This document shows positions 1 through 10,058 of a DNA stretch of 33,598 nt, piece by piece. Position 1 is the first letter of the stretch. Each line of letters opens with the position of its first letter. Below the pieces are notes generated by a model. That model was not told the origin of the DNA. It worked only from the letters and a program-made list of their open reading frames with translations, and ran no database searches. This DNA comes from Thermoplasmata archaeon (GTDB taxonomy: Archaea > Thermoplasmatota > Thermoplasmata > Sysuiplasmatales > Sysuiplasmataceae), in the NCBI GenBank assembly GCA_021796895.1, contig JAKABN010000008.1, positions 1 to 33,598 of the forward strand. The letters are read 5' to 3'. The translations under genes were made by a program, and so were the position numbers.

Positions 1-393
1 AATCAGTTATACTAAAACGTTCCTTTTATCTTTCTCTTCGACTAAATTAGAATCCGTGATACATATAAAAAATGATTAAATATAAATAACTATATGTTAA
101 TTTCGCTGACGCTTCAACTCTCCGGAATGACAGAGAGTCCATCATTTCCACTGGAAAAATCAGTTTGGGTGGGCAATACTCCGGCCTGGTGTTCCTGTCA
201 CCAACTCTCTCCAGTTTTTTGTTTGGATCGTGTGCTTTTTGTGTATTACAATACATAGTTACATCAATCATTACACTTTCATGTGTTTATGAAAATAACC
301 ACATCAAAACGATCATAAATGCATTGTTCATAGAGAAATTGACAGCGGGCAGTGCCGTGTAGTTTTTCCACTGGAAATCGTACTCTCTCTGAT

Positions 394-774
394 TTACATT
401 TTGAATTGTCTTTTCTTGTCTATTACCATGTCTTCATATTTTCTTGGGAGAACCCAGGCAAGATACTCTATCTCTTCCATATTCTTGACAAATTTCGCCT
501 TGCTGTCAACTTTCAGATACTTGAGAAGTTCCAGCGTCTTTTTCACCGAGTCCACAAACCACCAGACGCCTCCGACAAGCAGTATGGGGCCAATTACAAG
601 AAGCCAGTAAAGCCATGGGCCAATCGTCTTTATTGCAGGCTGAAATCCGATAAGATAGGACGGCAGTTTCGGCACAAACAGGCCGACACCCGATATGAAT
701 GTCATAACCACACCTACTGCAAGCATCAATACCGACAGCTCGAACCGGAACTCCCTGGTTAACGCCTTTGCCAT
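394..774 (-). CDS. Small membrane protein of unknown function (about 3 TM segments; resembles DUF3198-type Thermoplasmata proteins)
   Basis: 126-aa ORF with hydrophobic segments LSVLMLAVGVVMTFISGVGLFV and IGPWLYWLLVIGPILLVGGVWWFV; the family name is from memory only. Confidence 0.6.
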   Translation of the reverse strand: MAKALTREFRFELSVLMLAVGVVMTFISGVGLFVPKLPSYLIGFQPAIKTIGPWLYWLLVIGPILLVGGVWWFVDSVKKTLELLKYLKVDSKAKFVKNMEEIEYLAWVLPRKYEDMVIDKKRQFKM

Positions 775-949
775 CGGATTACATCAAAAGTGCATACTGT
801 ATTTAAACGATTCATAGGGCCGGCATTCTCCACCTGTTCGCACCGATACTTCCGTGCCCGGCTCCCCTGTTCCTCAGTGCCACTACGATCAGCCAGATTT
901 TTAAGTCCGTGCAGATTAGTCAGACTAACCGGACAGGCAGGAGAACCCG

Positions 950-2311
950 ATGGAGACGCACCTTCACATAGGATTCGACGACACGGATTCGGCCGATGGC
1001 ATGTGCACGACGTATGCAGTCACGGAGATCATAAGGCAGCTGGACTTCCCAGTGCTGCTCGGGTATCCACGCCTGGTGCGTCTTAATCCCAATATACCAT
1101 GGAAGACACGCGGAAACGGGGCGCTCGCGCTCACTATCGGCGGATCCGCCAGAACAGCATTCAAGATCGGTGAGATTTCGGGCAAACCCGTTCTTGCTTC
1201 GTTCGACGAGGGTGAAGAGAAGCAGAACCGGCGCGCGATTTCGGAAAAGGCTTCCGCTGCCATCGAAGCACTTGCGGAAATGGATGATGAAAACACGAAT
1301 CCCGGCCTAATTGTCTGTGACACAAGGCCTGCACCGTCTTTTTACTGGCGGGCCGTGAGATATGTTGTGGACAGGGAGGACGCTCTGGATGTCTGCAGGG
1401 AAGCCGATGCATTCATAGCAGAATGGAAGAACGGAAGGGGAATAATAGGAGCGACCGCGGCCGTTGCCTGGCTTCCCGCCGGAAGGACATATGAAGTCAT
1501 CACCTACAGGGAGAGGAACAGATGGGGCAAAACCCGAAACGTGAACGAGGAGGATGCGTCCATGCTCAGTGTGAGGTATCCATCGACGTTCAACAATTAT
1601 GACAATGAAACAAGGCACATGTGCATTTCCCCGGCGTCTCCATGCCCTGTCCTCTTCGGCATACGGGGAAGCGATCCCTCCATTCTCCCGAACGCCATGC
1701 AATCAGTCCGCTCAGAGCTTGTTGACCGCTGGCTCATATTCGAATCCAATCAGGGCACCGACGATCACATCATCCGATTGTCACAGGAACCGGAGCAATT
1801 CTGCTCGTACTTCGCATCCGGTCAGGTTAAGACCGGACCGAGAACGATCACTGGAGGGCATGTTTTCTTCGAGATGCAGTACGGGACGCGGATCATAACC
1901 TGTGCTGCGTTCGAGGAGACAAAGAACCTGCGGAATATTGTGAGAAAGCTTGTTCCTGGCGACGGCGTTGCCGTCTGGGGGGCATACAAAGCAGGGGCAG
2001 AGGGAAAAACGCTGAACCTCGAAAAGATACAGATACTTTCACTGGTGAAGAGATTCGTAAAGGTTGGAAATCCCCTGTGCACGAGATGCGGAAAGAGCAT
2101 GAAGTCAGCAGGAAGAGGATTAGGCTATCGCTGCCGGGCATGCAGGACAACTGCGCAGGAGGCGAGGTTCAGGGAGGCCGATTGCACCGTCTCCACAGGT
2201 CTTTATTCAGCAACGACTTCATCAAGAAGACATCTTTCAATGCCGGCGGAACTCGCTGTCCGCTGCGCAGCCGGGAAGGCAGCCAACAATTGGCAAGAAA
2301 ATGATAACTAG
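950..2311 (+). CDS. tiaS: tRNA(Ile2) 2-agmatinylcytidine synthetase TiaS
   Basis: N-terminus HIGFDDTDSADGMCTTYAVTEII...YPRLVRLNPNIPWKTRGNGALAL, C-terminal zinc ribbon CTRCGKSMKSAGRGLGYRCRAC and SSRRHLSMP tail are typical of TiaS. Confidence 0.93.
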   Translation: METHLHIGFDDTDSADGMCTTYAVTEIIRQLDFPVLLGYPRLVRLNPNIPWKTRGNGALALTIGGSARTAFKIGEISGKPVLASFDEGEEKQNRRAISEKASAAIEALAEMDDENTNPGLIVCDTRPAPSFYWRAVRYVVDREDALDVCREADAFIAEWKNGRGIIGATAAVAWLPAGRTYEVITYRERNRWGKTRNVNEEDASMLSVRYPSTFNNYDNETRHMCISPASPCPVLFGIRGSDPSILPNAMQSVRSELVDRWLIFESNQGTDDHIIRLSQEPEQFCSYFASGQVKTGPRTITGGHVFFEMQYGTRIITCAAFEETKNLRNIVRKLVPGDGVAVWGAYKAGAEGKTLNLEKIQILSLVKRFVKVGNPLCTRCGKSMKSAGRGLGYRCRACRTTAQEARFREADCTVSTGLYSATTSSRRHLSMPAELAVRCAAGKAANNWQENDN

Positions 2312-2340
2312 CCTTTCACTCTTAGTGACGTGCGGTCACT

Positions 2341-3534
2341 ATGGAAAAACGGACTCTTGAAGAGGCTGTCATCGTTTCCGCAGTCAGAGTGCCTGTGGGT
2401 AAGTTCGGCGGAGTATACAGGGAGACTTCCGCAATTGAACTTGGGAAAGCAGTCGTCGGCGGCGCTATCAGGAGTGCAGCGCTGTCCCCGGCAGACGTGG
2501 ATGAAGTGATAATGGGTAATGTGTTGCCAGCAGGCCTTGGCCAGTCTCCTGCGAGACAGTGCGCAATGGGGGCAGGCGTGCCCGCCGCATCAGGCTCATT
2601 CTCGCTGAATAAAGTGTGCGGTTCCGGCCTTAAGGCGATTATGCTCGCCGCAAACTCAATACGCGCTCGAGAGCATGATGTTATTGTCGCCGGCGGCATA
2701 GAGAACATGAGCAGGGCGCCATATCTCTCAACATCGAACCGATGGGGCAGCAGATACGGTGATGCCAGTCTCACGGATTCCATGATACACGACGGGCTTT
2801 GGGATGCATACAACGATTTCCACATGATGATCACAGGGGAGATAGTCGCCGAACGATTCAACGTGACGAGGGAGGAGGCAGACAGATTTGCTCTCAGGAG
2901 TCACAGGAGAGCCGTCAGTGCTACCGAGGAGGGTTTTTTCAGTGCTGAAGTGCTGCCTTTCGATGTGCTGCTTGATGGAGAGAAGGTAACAGTCACACGT
3001 GACGAAGGCATGCGCCCCAATTCAACGCTCGGAAAACTTTCTTCACTCAAGGCAAAGTTCAGGAAGGGAGGCATATGCACGGCCGGAAATTCCTCCCAGC
3101 TCAGCGACGGAGCATCCGCTGTTGTTGTCATGTCTGCGCCAAAAGCTGAGAAATCCGGCGTCAGGCCCCTGGCAAGGATAGTGGATTACGTCACGGGCGG
3201 CACCAGGCCGGAATGGGTGATGGAAGCTCCCATAGCTACGACGAAGAAGCTCCTGAAACGCAACAGAATGAGTATCGAAGACATCGATCTCTTCGAGCAC
3301 AATGAAGCGTACGCAACGGCAAGCATTGCCGTGATGAATGAACTCGGCGTAGATGAAAAGCGCTTCAACATATCCGGCGGCGCGGTGGCGATGGGTCATC
3401 CGCTTGGCGCGAGCGGGGCAAGGATCACCACGACTCTGCTGCATAATATGCAGAGGCTGAAGAAGGACAGAGGGATTTCGACGCTGTGCCTCGGCGGAGG
3501 AAACGCGGTTGCGATGCTGCTGGAGCGATGCTGA
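2341..3534 (+). CDS. Thiolase (acetyl-CoA C-acetyltransferase, bacterial-type)
   Basis: NKVCGSGLKAIMLAANSI active-site Cys motif, GGIENMSRAPY, NISGGAVAMGHPLGASGARI and CLGGGNAVAMLLE. Confidence 0.93.
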   Translation: MEKRTLEEAVIVSAVRVPVGKFGGVYRETSAIELGKAVVGGAIRSAALSPADVDEVIMGNVLPAGLGQSPARQCAMGAGVPAASGSFSLNKVCGSGLKAIMLAANSIRAREHDVIVAGGIENMSRAPYLSTSNRWGSRYGDASLTDSMIHDGLWDAYNDFHMMITGEIVAERFNVTREEADRFALRSHRRAVSATEEGFFSAEVLPFDVLLDGEKVTVTRDEGMRPNSTLGKLSSLKAKFRKGGICTAGNSSQLSDGASAVVVMSAPKAEKSGVRPLARIVDYVTGGTRPEWVMEAPIATTKKLLKRNRMSIEDIDLFEHNEAYATASIAVMNELGVDEKRFNISGGAVAMGHPLGASGARITTTLLHNMQRLKKDRGISTLCLGGGNAVAMLLERC

Positions 3535-3535
3535 A

Positions 3536-4378
3536 ATGCTTAAGGTGGGCGTGGTCGGGCTGGGAACAATGGGCTCTGGCATTGTACAGTCGTGTGTGGA
3601 ATCAGGATTCGATGTTGTGGCCGTCGATGTCTCCGGCGACATTGTTTCGCGGGCGGTAGACAGAGTCAAACTGGGACTGGACAAACGCGTGGAAAAGGGA
3701 AAACTGGAGGCCCGATCAGCATCTGCAGCCGCGGCGAAAATTCAGGGAACTACAAAGTTCGACGATCTGCAAGGCTGCGCAATAATCATCGAAGCCGTAT
3801 ATGAAAAGCAGGAACTGAAGAAGTCCGCGATCGGGAGAATAAGCGAAACAGCGGGGAATGACTGTGTGATTGCCACAAACACCTCATCCATTTCAATCAC
3901 TCTTCTTTCGAAATATTCTAGACATCCTGAAAATTTCATTGGAATGCACTTCTTCAACCCCGTCCCTCTCATGCCCATCGTCGAAATAGTCAGGGGATAT
4001 CTCACCTCCGATTCGACCGTTTCCTCGGCCACAGCTCTCGCGAAGGGCATGAAGAAGGAGATAGTTGAGGTGGCCGATTATCCGGGATTCGTGTCGAACA
4101 GGATACTCATGCCAATGATCAACGAGGCTGTTTTTGCGCTGATGGAAGGTGTGTCTACACGCGATGGCATAGATCGGGTGATGAAACTCGGAATGAACCA
4201 TCCCATGGGTCCTCTCGAGCTCGCAGATTTCATAGGGCTCGACGTGTGCCTGGACATACTCAATGTTCTGTACGAAGGTTTCCGCGATCCGAAATACAGG
4301 CCAGCCCCTCTCCTTGTCAACATGGTCAATGCAGGAAGGCTGGGAAGAAAGAGCGGCGAGGGTTTCTATCGTTATTGA
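3536..4378 (+). CDS. 3-hydroxyacyl-CoA / 3-hydroxybutyryl-CoA dehydrogenase
   Basis: Rossmann motif VGVVGLGTMGSGI, NTSSISIT, FIGMHFFNPVPLMPIVEIVRG, NHPMGPLELADFIGLD. The ORF opens at 3509 but the likely ATG is 3536, directly after the thiolase stop. Confidence 0.92.
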   Translation: MLKVGVVGLGTMGSGIVQSCVESGFDVVAVDVSGDIVSRAVDRVKLGLDKRVEKGKLEARSASAAAAKIQGTTKFDDLQGCAIIIEAVYEKQELKKSAIGRISETAGNDCVIATNTSSISITLLSKYSRHPENFIGMHFFNPVPLMPIVEIVRGYLTSDSTVSSATALAKGMKKEIVEVADYPGFVSNRILMPMINEAVFALMEGVSTRDGIDRVMKLGMNHPMGPLELADFIGLDVCLDILNVLYEGFRDPKYRPAPLLVNMVNAGRLGRKSGEGFYRY

Positions 4379-4394
4379 GACGAATGTTCACAAC

Positions 4395-5189
4395 TCATGG
4401 CGCCACGCCAACCGCAATTTCGGGTATTTCATTTCTGTCAATTCTTCTGATTACAGTCCAGTAGGCGATAGCGAAGAGAATTACGGGAATCGCGTCGAGT
4501 AACTTCAGGTATCCTATGCCGTTCAACTCCGCAATGACGCTCGCAAGAGCTGCTGAGTTCGGCGGATTGCTGGAAAGTGCCGCGACCATTCCGCTTTTCA
4601 CGATAGAATACGTCACTAAAGTGGCGACGGAAATCACCACGACTTGAGCAGCGAAGCCGCACCATGCAAGGATTCTTCCAAAGCGATCCTCAAGAGCATA
4701 GAGAATCAGGACATAGGACAGACCGGTGATCAGACCAGCTATAATGATACCGGCATAGAGGGAGGAAAGCGCGGACAGAGCCGAAGAGACGGTCAGGCTG
4801 CCGCTCGCTGCCATGCTCGCGATGTCGGTGGCAAAACTCAGAACAAGTATGAAGGCGATAACGGTGCCCACAACAAAAATTACAGCAGCCGCTACCGGAT
4901 AATTGTAATGATTTCCACCGAACGTCCCCCTGCTCAATATGATCAAAATAACGCCGGCAGCTCCCAAAATGAAACCAAGGATGTTCAGGTAGGGAATCCA
5001 GCTGAGAAGTGTGGCAAAGATGAGAAACCATATGCCGGTCCGCGTTCTTTCTCTGTCCTTTTCTGCAGTGTCTTCCAGTCTTGCTGAGAATTCACTCATC
5101 GGGCTAGGATTTCCACAGCCAGCGCAAATCGCGTAAAATTCCTGATTCTTATGGCCACAATTGGGGCAGTACGTTTCAGTCAATTTCAA
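4395..5189 (-). CDS. Zinc-ribbon multi-TM membrane protein (DUF973-like)
   Basis: N-terminal CPNCGHKNQEFYAICAGCGNP ribbon followed by about 5 TM helices. A TTG start at 5189 behind GGAGAG looks more likely than the ORF-track start at 5348. Confidence 0.6.
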   Translation of the reverse strand: MKLTETYCPNCGHKNQEFYAICAGCGNPSPMSEFSARLEDTAEKDRERTRTGIWFLIFATLLSWIPYLNILGFILGAAGVILIILSRGTFGGNHYNYPVAAAVIFVVGTVIAFILVLSFATDIASMAASGSLTVSSALSALSSLYAGIIIAGLITGLSYVLILYALEDRFGRILAWCGFAAQVVVISVATLVTYSIVKSGMVAALSSNPPNSAALASVIAELNGIGYLKLLDAIPVILFAIAYWTVIRRIDRNEIPEIAVGVAP

Positions 5190-5420
5190 CTCTCCCTTTG
5201 CAGGCGCAATGTTGAATTTTATACACACTTGAACGGCAGGATGCCTAATATACGTTCGGAAGAACACTTTGACTTCCTCCGGCAGCGTTCGGACATGCCA
5301 GTCGCCTTTCCGCTTTCTCCGACGGTTGCAGATCCGGACTCCTGCCATCGATCAAGTGTGCCAGGATTCATGCAGTCGCAAAGTTAAATACGATTATACA
5401 TGTAGTCAGGCACAGAAGCA

Positions 5421-6383
5421 ATGAGACAAACACCAGTCACAGCCGGCTCCGCAGGCTCGCCCTACATATCGTTTTCAAGAGAGGAATGGAAGAAGCTCCG
5501 TGACTCCACTCCTCTCACTCTCTCGCAGGCGGATCTTGAACGCATAAAGGGAATCAACGAAAAGATATCAATGGCTGAGGTTGAAGACATATTTCTTCCA
5601 ATTTCCCGTCTTCTGAACCTGTACTATCGCGGATCCAGGGAGCTGTACGAGGCAAGGAGGACGTTTCTCGGGACGGAACGCGAGCGTATTCCGTTCATAA
5701 TCGGTGTGGCCGGAAGCGTGGCCGTCGGCAAGAGCACCACGTCAAGAATACTCAAATCGCTCATATCTGCCTGGCCCTCCTCTCCCGTGATTGATCTGAT
5801 TCCAACGGACGGCTTCCTCTATCCGAACAGCGTGCTCGAAGGCAGGAGACTGATGAACAGAAAGGGTTTTCCAGAAAGCTATGATCTCAGGAAACTCATA
5901 CGCTTTCTTTACCGTCTTAAGTCCGGCGACGACAATCTTTCAGTGCCCGTATACAGCCACGTGCGCTATGACATAGTCCCGGGTGAATATACGACGGTGG
6001 GTTCGCCGGACATAGTCATACTCGAAGGACTGAATGTGCTGCAGACAAGAAGTGTGGCATCGCCGAAGGAGCCTGAACTTCTGGTCTCCGACTTCTTCGA
6101 TTTTTCGGTCTACATAGACGCCGATGAAACATCCGTGAAGAAGTGGTACACGGAACGGTTCAGGGTGCTGAGGGACACGGCTTTTCGGCGTGAAGACTCA
6201 TATTTTCACGGAATGGCCAGACTCTCGGACGAAGAGGCAGATGCCGCGGCGTCCAGAATATGGGACGAGATAAATGCGGTGAATCTGCGCGAAAATATTG
6301 CGCCTACCAAGCACCATGCTCATCTGATACTCGAGAAGGGAAGCGACCACAGCATAACCGGCGTCAGAATGAGAAAGATATGA
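5421..6383 (+). CDS. coaA: Pantothenate kinase, bacterial CoaA (type I) family
   Basis: YISFSREEWKKLRDSTPLTL, GVAGSVAVGKSTTSRIL P-loop, IPTDGFLYPNSVLEGRRLMNRKGFPESYD, YSHVRYDIVPGE, ILEGLNVLQ. Confidence 0.92.
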   Translation: MRQTPVTAGSAGSPYISFSREEWKKLRDSTPLTLSQADLERIKGINEKISMAEVEDIFLPISRLLNLYYRGSRELYEARRTFLGTERERIPFIIGVAGSVAVGKSTTSRILKSLISAWPSSPVIDLIPTDGFLYPNSVLEGRRLMNRKGFPESYDLRKLIRFLYRLKSGDDNLSVPVYSHVRYDIVPGEYTTVGSPDIVILEGLNVLQTRSVASPKEPELLVSDFFDFSVYIDADETSVKKWYTERFRVLRDTAFRREDSYFHGMARLSDEEADAAASRIWDEINAVNLRENIAPTKHHAHLILEKGSDHSITGVRMRKI

Positions 6384-6669
6384 GGCGCCCCTTTCTCAGT
6401 CCATCATGGCAATCCGCCTTCCATTGACCGTCCGGTCAGAACGGAGGGGCTTCTGCTGCAGATATGTTGGTCAAGTCACAAAAATCTGTCCGCAGAGCAC
6501 AAGATTTCTTCTTGCAGGCGATGTATCACACGCCTCTCATGCATTAGTATTTCAATGCGCGTGCCGGCGATCGGAAAACCTCAGCCCTGGCAAACCCCAC
6601 AGAAGAATTCACGGGCTTCGGCTACCCTGTGGTAAAACCGTCCGTGTCAAAGGTCGCAGTGCCTGTCGA

Positions 6670-7389
6670 TCACTGAACATGGTCCATGATTTCAGAAAGT
6701 GTGCTTATTGTCAGAAAGGGCTCATCATGGAGTCTCTCCTCATCGCCTCCAGCATTCACCCATATGCCCTTTATTCCGAGCTTCTGTGGTGCGAAGACAT
6801 CCCAGACAGGGTTATCTCCAATCATCCAGGTTTCAGCAGGCCGTGTTCCGAGCGCAGTGAGCGCCTTGAGGTATATGCGCTCGTCAGGCTTTCCGTAGCC
6901 CTGTTCTCCTTCTATGAAAATATGATTGAACAGTCCCGAAAGACCGAATCTCTCTATTTTTCTCCTCTGGACAGCCGCGTTTCCGTTTGTCACGAGGGCG
7001 AGCAGTACACCTCGTTCCCTGAATTTGCCAACGGTCTCTATTGCACTTGGAAATGGATGCATGGCCTCCTCTCTGACTGCCGAGAACCTGTCCGCTATTT
7101 TTTCTGCAAGACCATTGTCAGGCAAACGCAGATCACTGAAAGTCTCCTTCACTATCTCCCTCCTGGCTTCATCGATACTCTGTCTCCAGACCCTGTGTCT
7201 TTCGGCATCGGACCAGAATACATCTGAATGTTTCAATATGGAGGAAATGAGCCGACCTGCCCCTATTTCCTTCAAGGTGACCGAAAACTCTTTTTCTACC
7301 CGGTTCCAGCACTCTTTCTTCAACGTCTCGTTTGCGATTATTGTGTCGTCAAGATCCAGCATTATCGCCCGCGGGAGAGTAAGTTTCAT
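6670..7389 (-). CDS. HAD-superfamily hydrolase
   Basis: DLDDTIIANETLKKECW motif I, LVTNGNAAVQRRKIERFGL motif II, GYGKPDERIYLKAL and MIGDNPVWDV motifs. Likely ATG 7389 (MKLTLPRAIMLDLDD). Confidence 0.88.
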   Translation of the reverse strand: MKLTLPRAIMLDLDDTIIANETLKKECWNRVEKEFSVTLKEIGAGRLISSILKHSDVFWSDAERHRVWRQSIDEARREIVKETFSDLRLPDNGLAEKIADRFSAVREEAMHPFPSAIETVGKFRERGVLLALVTNGNAAVQRRKIERFGLSGLFNHIFIEGEQGYGKPDERIYLKALTALGTRPAETWMIGDNPVWDVFAPQKLGIKGIWVNAGGDEERLHDEPFLTISTLSEIMDHVQ

Positions 7390-7529
7390 TCTGCTGCCTG
7401 AAGAGCACAAGGGGGCACCCGGCTATTAAATCCAGCTCCCGTGCAACTCCGCAAAAACGGCCCTGGCTACGGTGATACGTACCTCCATCCATAACATTTA
7501 AGCGCTGACCATAATTTCCCACGTGAGGG

Positions 7530-8834
7530 TTGAATATGAACGTACTGGCGCAATACGGCAACTCCCGCAGAATAATATTCGCCGCATGGCTCGGCTGGCT
7601 GATGGACGGATACGTCACCATCAGCTATCTCATCCAGGTCCGGACGGTCAGCCCGCTCTTCTTTCCCGCATCATTGAGCCTCTTCTACTTCCTTGCCTTC
7701 GGCGTCAACGGCATCGCCCGGGCCCTGGGTTCGGCGGTACTCGGCAACTTTATAGGCGACAGGATTGGGAGGAAGAGGATGCTCGTTATGACCATTGGTC
7801 TTTTCTCTCTCTCAACGGCTTCGCTGGGCCTCCTGCCAACATACCAGCAGGCAGGGATCGCAGTATCCTTTGCCGTTTTCATTCTTCTTTTCCTGATGGG
7901 CATATTCGCCGGCGCCGAATATGGCGGAGGCACCGCACTCTCGATGGAGAGCGTTCCACCTGAGAAGAGAAACTTTTACGGTGCATTCGTTCAGAGCGGT
8001 TTCGGTTGTGGTTATGCAATTCTCGCGGGTGTCTTCACGCTCATTTACTTGGTGACAGGTCCTGCGGGATACTCAACGATCGGATGGAGGATACTCTTCC
8101 TCTCAACCATGGTGCCTGGTGCCCTCACGTTCTTCATACGGGCATTCACCCCTGAGTCGCAGATATTCGAGGAGACGGAAAGGAAGGGGGCGATTGAAAA
8201 GACACCACTGCTGAAGATGTTCAGAGAGGTTTACGGACGCCTTGCCGCAGTGGTGATGATTACCGCCGGCCTTCTTTACATTAACGCTTCAACTTTTTCG
8301 CTCTATCCACTGATACTGGAAACAGTGAACGGTTTCGGGAATGGAATTTCCGGAATAGCGCTCACCGTGATAAATCTCATCTCCATAGTCGGGGTGATAC
8401 TCGGCGGTTTTTTCGCCACCCGGACAAGGGACAGGGCAGGCTACATACTCAAGTATACGGTACTGTTCATGGCCCTGTCGCTGCCTGTCGATCTCATTGC
8501 GTTCGGCAGCAATGTGTTCTTTGTGATGTTTGCATTCTCAATCCAGGCATTCTTCGAGGCAATGATATTTTCGACGCTGCCCGCCTTCATGTCTGAAGCG
8601 TTCAGCAGGAGGTACAGGACTACGGCGGTTGGCTTCGCATATAACCTCGGCTCCACTTTCGGCGCTTTCGCCCTGGTGATTGTTCCACTGACCGCTGCGG
8701 CCATCGGATGGGGAACGGCCTGGATATCGAACATTCTGGCAGCCGGCGTCTTAATGATTGCAGGAACAGCCCTCTCGCTCAGCATCTGGTCTGCAAGAGA
8801 CGCATCGGAGAAGCGCGATCTCATAATGGAATGA
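7530..8834 (+). CDS. MFS transporter (metabolite:H+ symporter-like)
   Basis: 12-TM-like hydrophobic pattern; GNFIGDRIGRKRMLVMTI MFS motif A; AEYGGGTALSMESVPPEKR motif. Confidence 0.88.
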   Translation: MNMNVLAQYGNSRRIIFAAWLGWLMDGYVTISYLIQVRTVSPLFFPASLSLFYFLAFGVNGIARALGSAVLGNFIGDRIGRKRMLVMTIGLFSLSTASLGLLPTYQQAGIAVSFAVFILLFLMGIFAGAEYGGGTALSMESVPPEKRNFYGAFVQSGFGCGYAILAGVFTLIYLVTGPAGYSTIGWRILFLSTMVPGALTFFIRAFTPESQIFEETERKGAIEKTPLLKMFREVYGRLAAVVMITAGLLYINASTFSLYPLILETVNGFGNGISGIALTVINLISIVGVILGGFFATRTRDRAGYILKYTVLFMALSLPVDLIAFGSNVFFVMFAFSIQAFFEAMIFSTLPAFMSEAFSRRYRTTAVGFAYNLGSTFGAFALVIVPLTAAAIGWGTAWISNILAAGVLMIAGTALSLSIWSARDASEKRDLIME

Positions 8835-9049
8835 TTGCCCGGAAGTACAGACACTTGTGTTCACGCAATGAGATGGCACAGGCCTTCCTGCCGGCGGAGA
8901 AGTAATGTACCGGCGGCCAGCGGACTCGAATACACACGGCTTCGTTCCGGTCTGCCCCCAGTTCTGAGAAAGGATGCAGCGCGCGGCGCATTCATACTGC
9001 GGACGATATGCAGTCAACAGATATTGTCATTCTGTCATGCCGGTGTGAT

Positions 9050-10057
9050 TCAGCGCCTGACCGAGAGCCATCCCTTTATCGGCGCAACGCCCGGTATCTC
9101 CCAGTCATTCCACATTTCGTCCACCCTGGACTGCACGAACTCGAAATCATCTTCTATGAAATGCGAGAATCTGCCCTGCTTCTCAAGGTACTCCCTGACG
9201 GGCACACGTTTCGTCTTCCGTGCGTCGTATGTGTAATTCACCTCTCCCTTTATTATCTCGTAGAGAGGGAAAATGCCCGTCTTGATTGCCAGCTGGCCCA
9301 GATCTCCGGAATAGCGCGGATGGTAGTCCCATCCCTTCGGACACGGGTCCATGGTGTGTATCAGCGTCGGTCCGCCTATCGAAAGCGCCTTCTTCACCTT
9401 GTTCATGTAATCCATCGGCGGGAATGTGGCGCATGCAGTTGCAACGTACTTGCAGTTGGGATGGCCGATGGCGAGCATGGGCGCGACGTTCTTCTTCCAT
9501 TTATCGTGCATTATTCTCTTTTTTGAGCCGGTAGGAGTGAATGTGGTCTGCGCTCCCCATGGCGTCATGTTCGTCGCCTGTATGTCCGTATTGGCTGCGG
9601 ACTCATTATCGTAGATTATGATGAGCATGTCGTAGTCCGTCTGCAGCGCACCCGATATGCCACCCAGTCCCATGTCTCCTCCCCCCAGGTCGCCGGAGAA
9701 GTTGATCACGTTTATCTTCTCATCCGGTATCTTGCCCTTCCTCATCAACGCTCTCAGGCCGGCAGCCATGCCCACTGCGGACGCCCCTCCGCCGCCTAGC
9801 TGTGTATGCATCCACGGTACTACCCAGGGTGTCGTCATGTAGCTGGTGTTAGCGACATACATACAGCCTGTCGCACCAGTCACAACCGTTCTGGGCCCTG
9901 ATGCCTTCACAAAATCACGCATTACCAGCGCCGACTCGCATCCCTGGCACGTCCTGTGGCCCGACGTGTAAAACTCCTCCATGTCTATTCCATGGACACT
10001 CTTGTAGAGCTTTGCGTTTTTGAACTCCTCTTTGGATACTCCTGTTGTAGTTGCCAT
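9050..10057 (-). CDS. 2-oxoacid:ferredoxin oxidoreductase beta subunit (TPP-binding), oxalate-oxidoreductase-like cluster
   Basis: GHRTCQGCESALVMRDF, GATGCMYVANTSYMTTPW, NFSGDLGGGDMGLGGISGALQ (TPP motif), DPCPKGWDYHP. Likely ATG 10057 (MATTTGVSKEEF). Confidence 0.9.
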   Translation of the reverse strand: MATTTGVSKEEFKNAKLYKSVHGIDMEEFYTSGHRTCQGCESALVMRDFVKASGPRTVVTGATGCMYVANTSYMTTPWVVPWMHTQLGGGGASAVGMAAGLRALMRKGKIPDEKINVINFSGDLGGGDMGLGGISGALQTDYDMLIIIYDNESAANTDIQATNMTPWGAQTTFTPTGSKKRIMHDKWKKNVAPMLAIGHPNCKYVATACATFPPMDYMNKVKKALSIGGPTLIHTMDPCPKGWDYHPRYSGDLGQLAIKTGIFPLYEIIKGEVNYTYDARKTKRVPVREYLEKQGRFSHFIEDDFEFVQSRVDEMWNDWEIPGVAPIKGWLSVRR

Positions 10058-10058
10058 C

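Noticed and set aside
47-271. 74-aa minus ORF with RVGDRNTRPEYCPPKLIFPVEM, vaguely like a TnpB tail
   Set aside because: Similarity too weak and no upstream zinc ribbon or nuclease motif could be read.
4644-5087. 147-aa plus-strand ORF
   Set aside because: Antisense to the zinc-ribbon membrane protein (4395-5189); charged shadow ORF without family resemblance.
6406-7227. 273-aa plus-strand ORF
   Set aside because: Antisense to the clear HAD hydrolase (6670-7389); no recognisable family and low-complexity-like composition.
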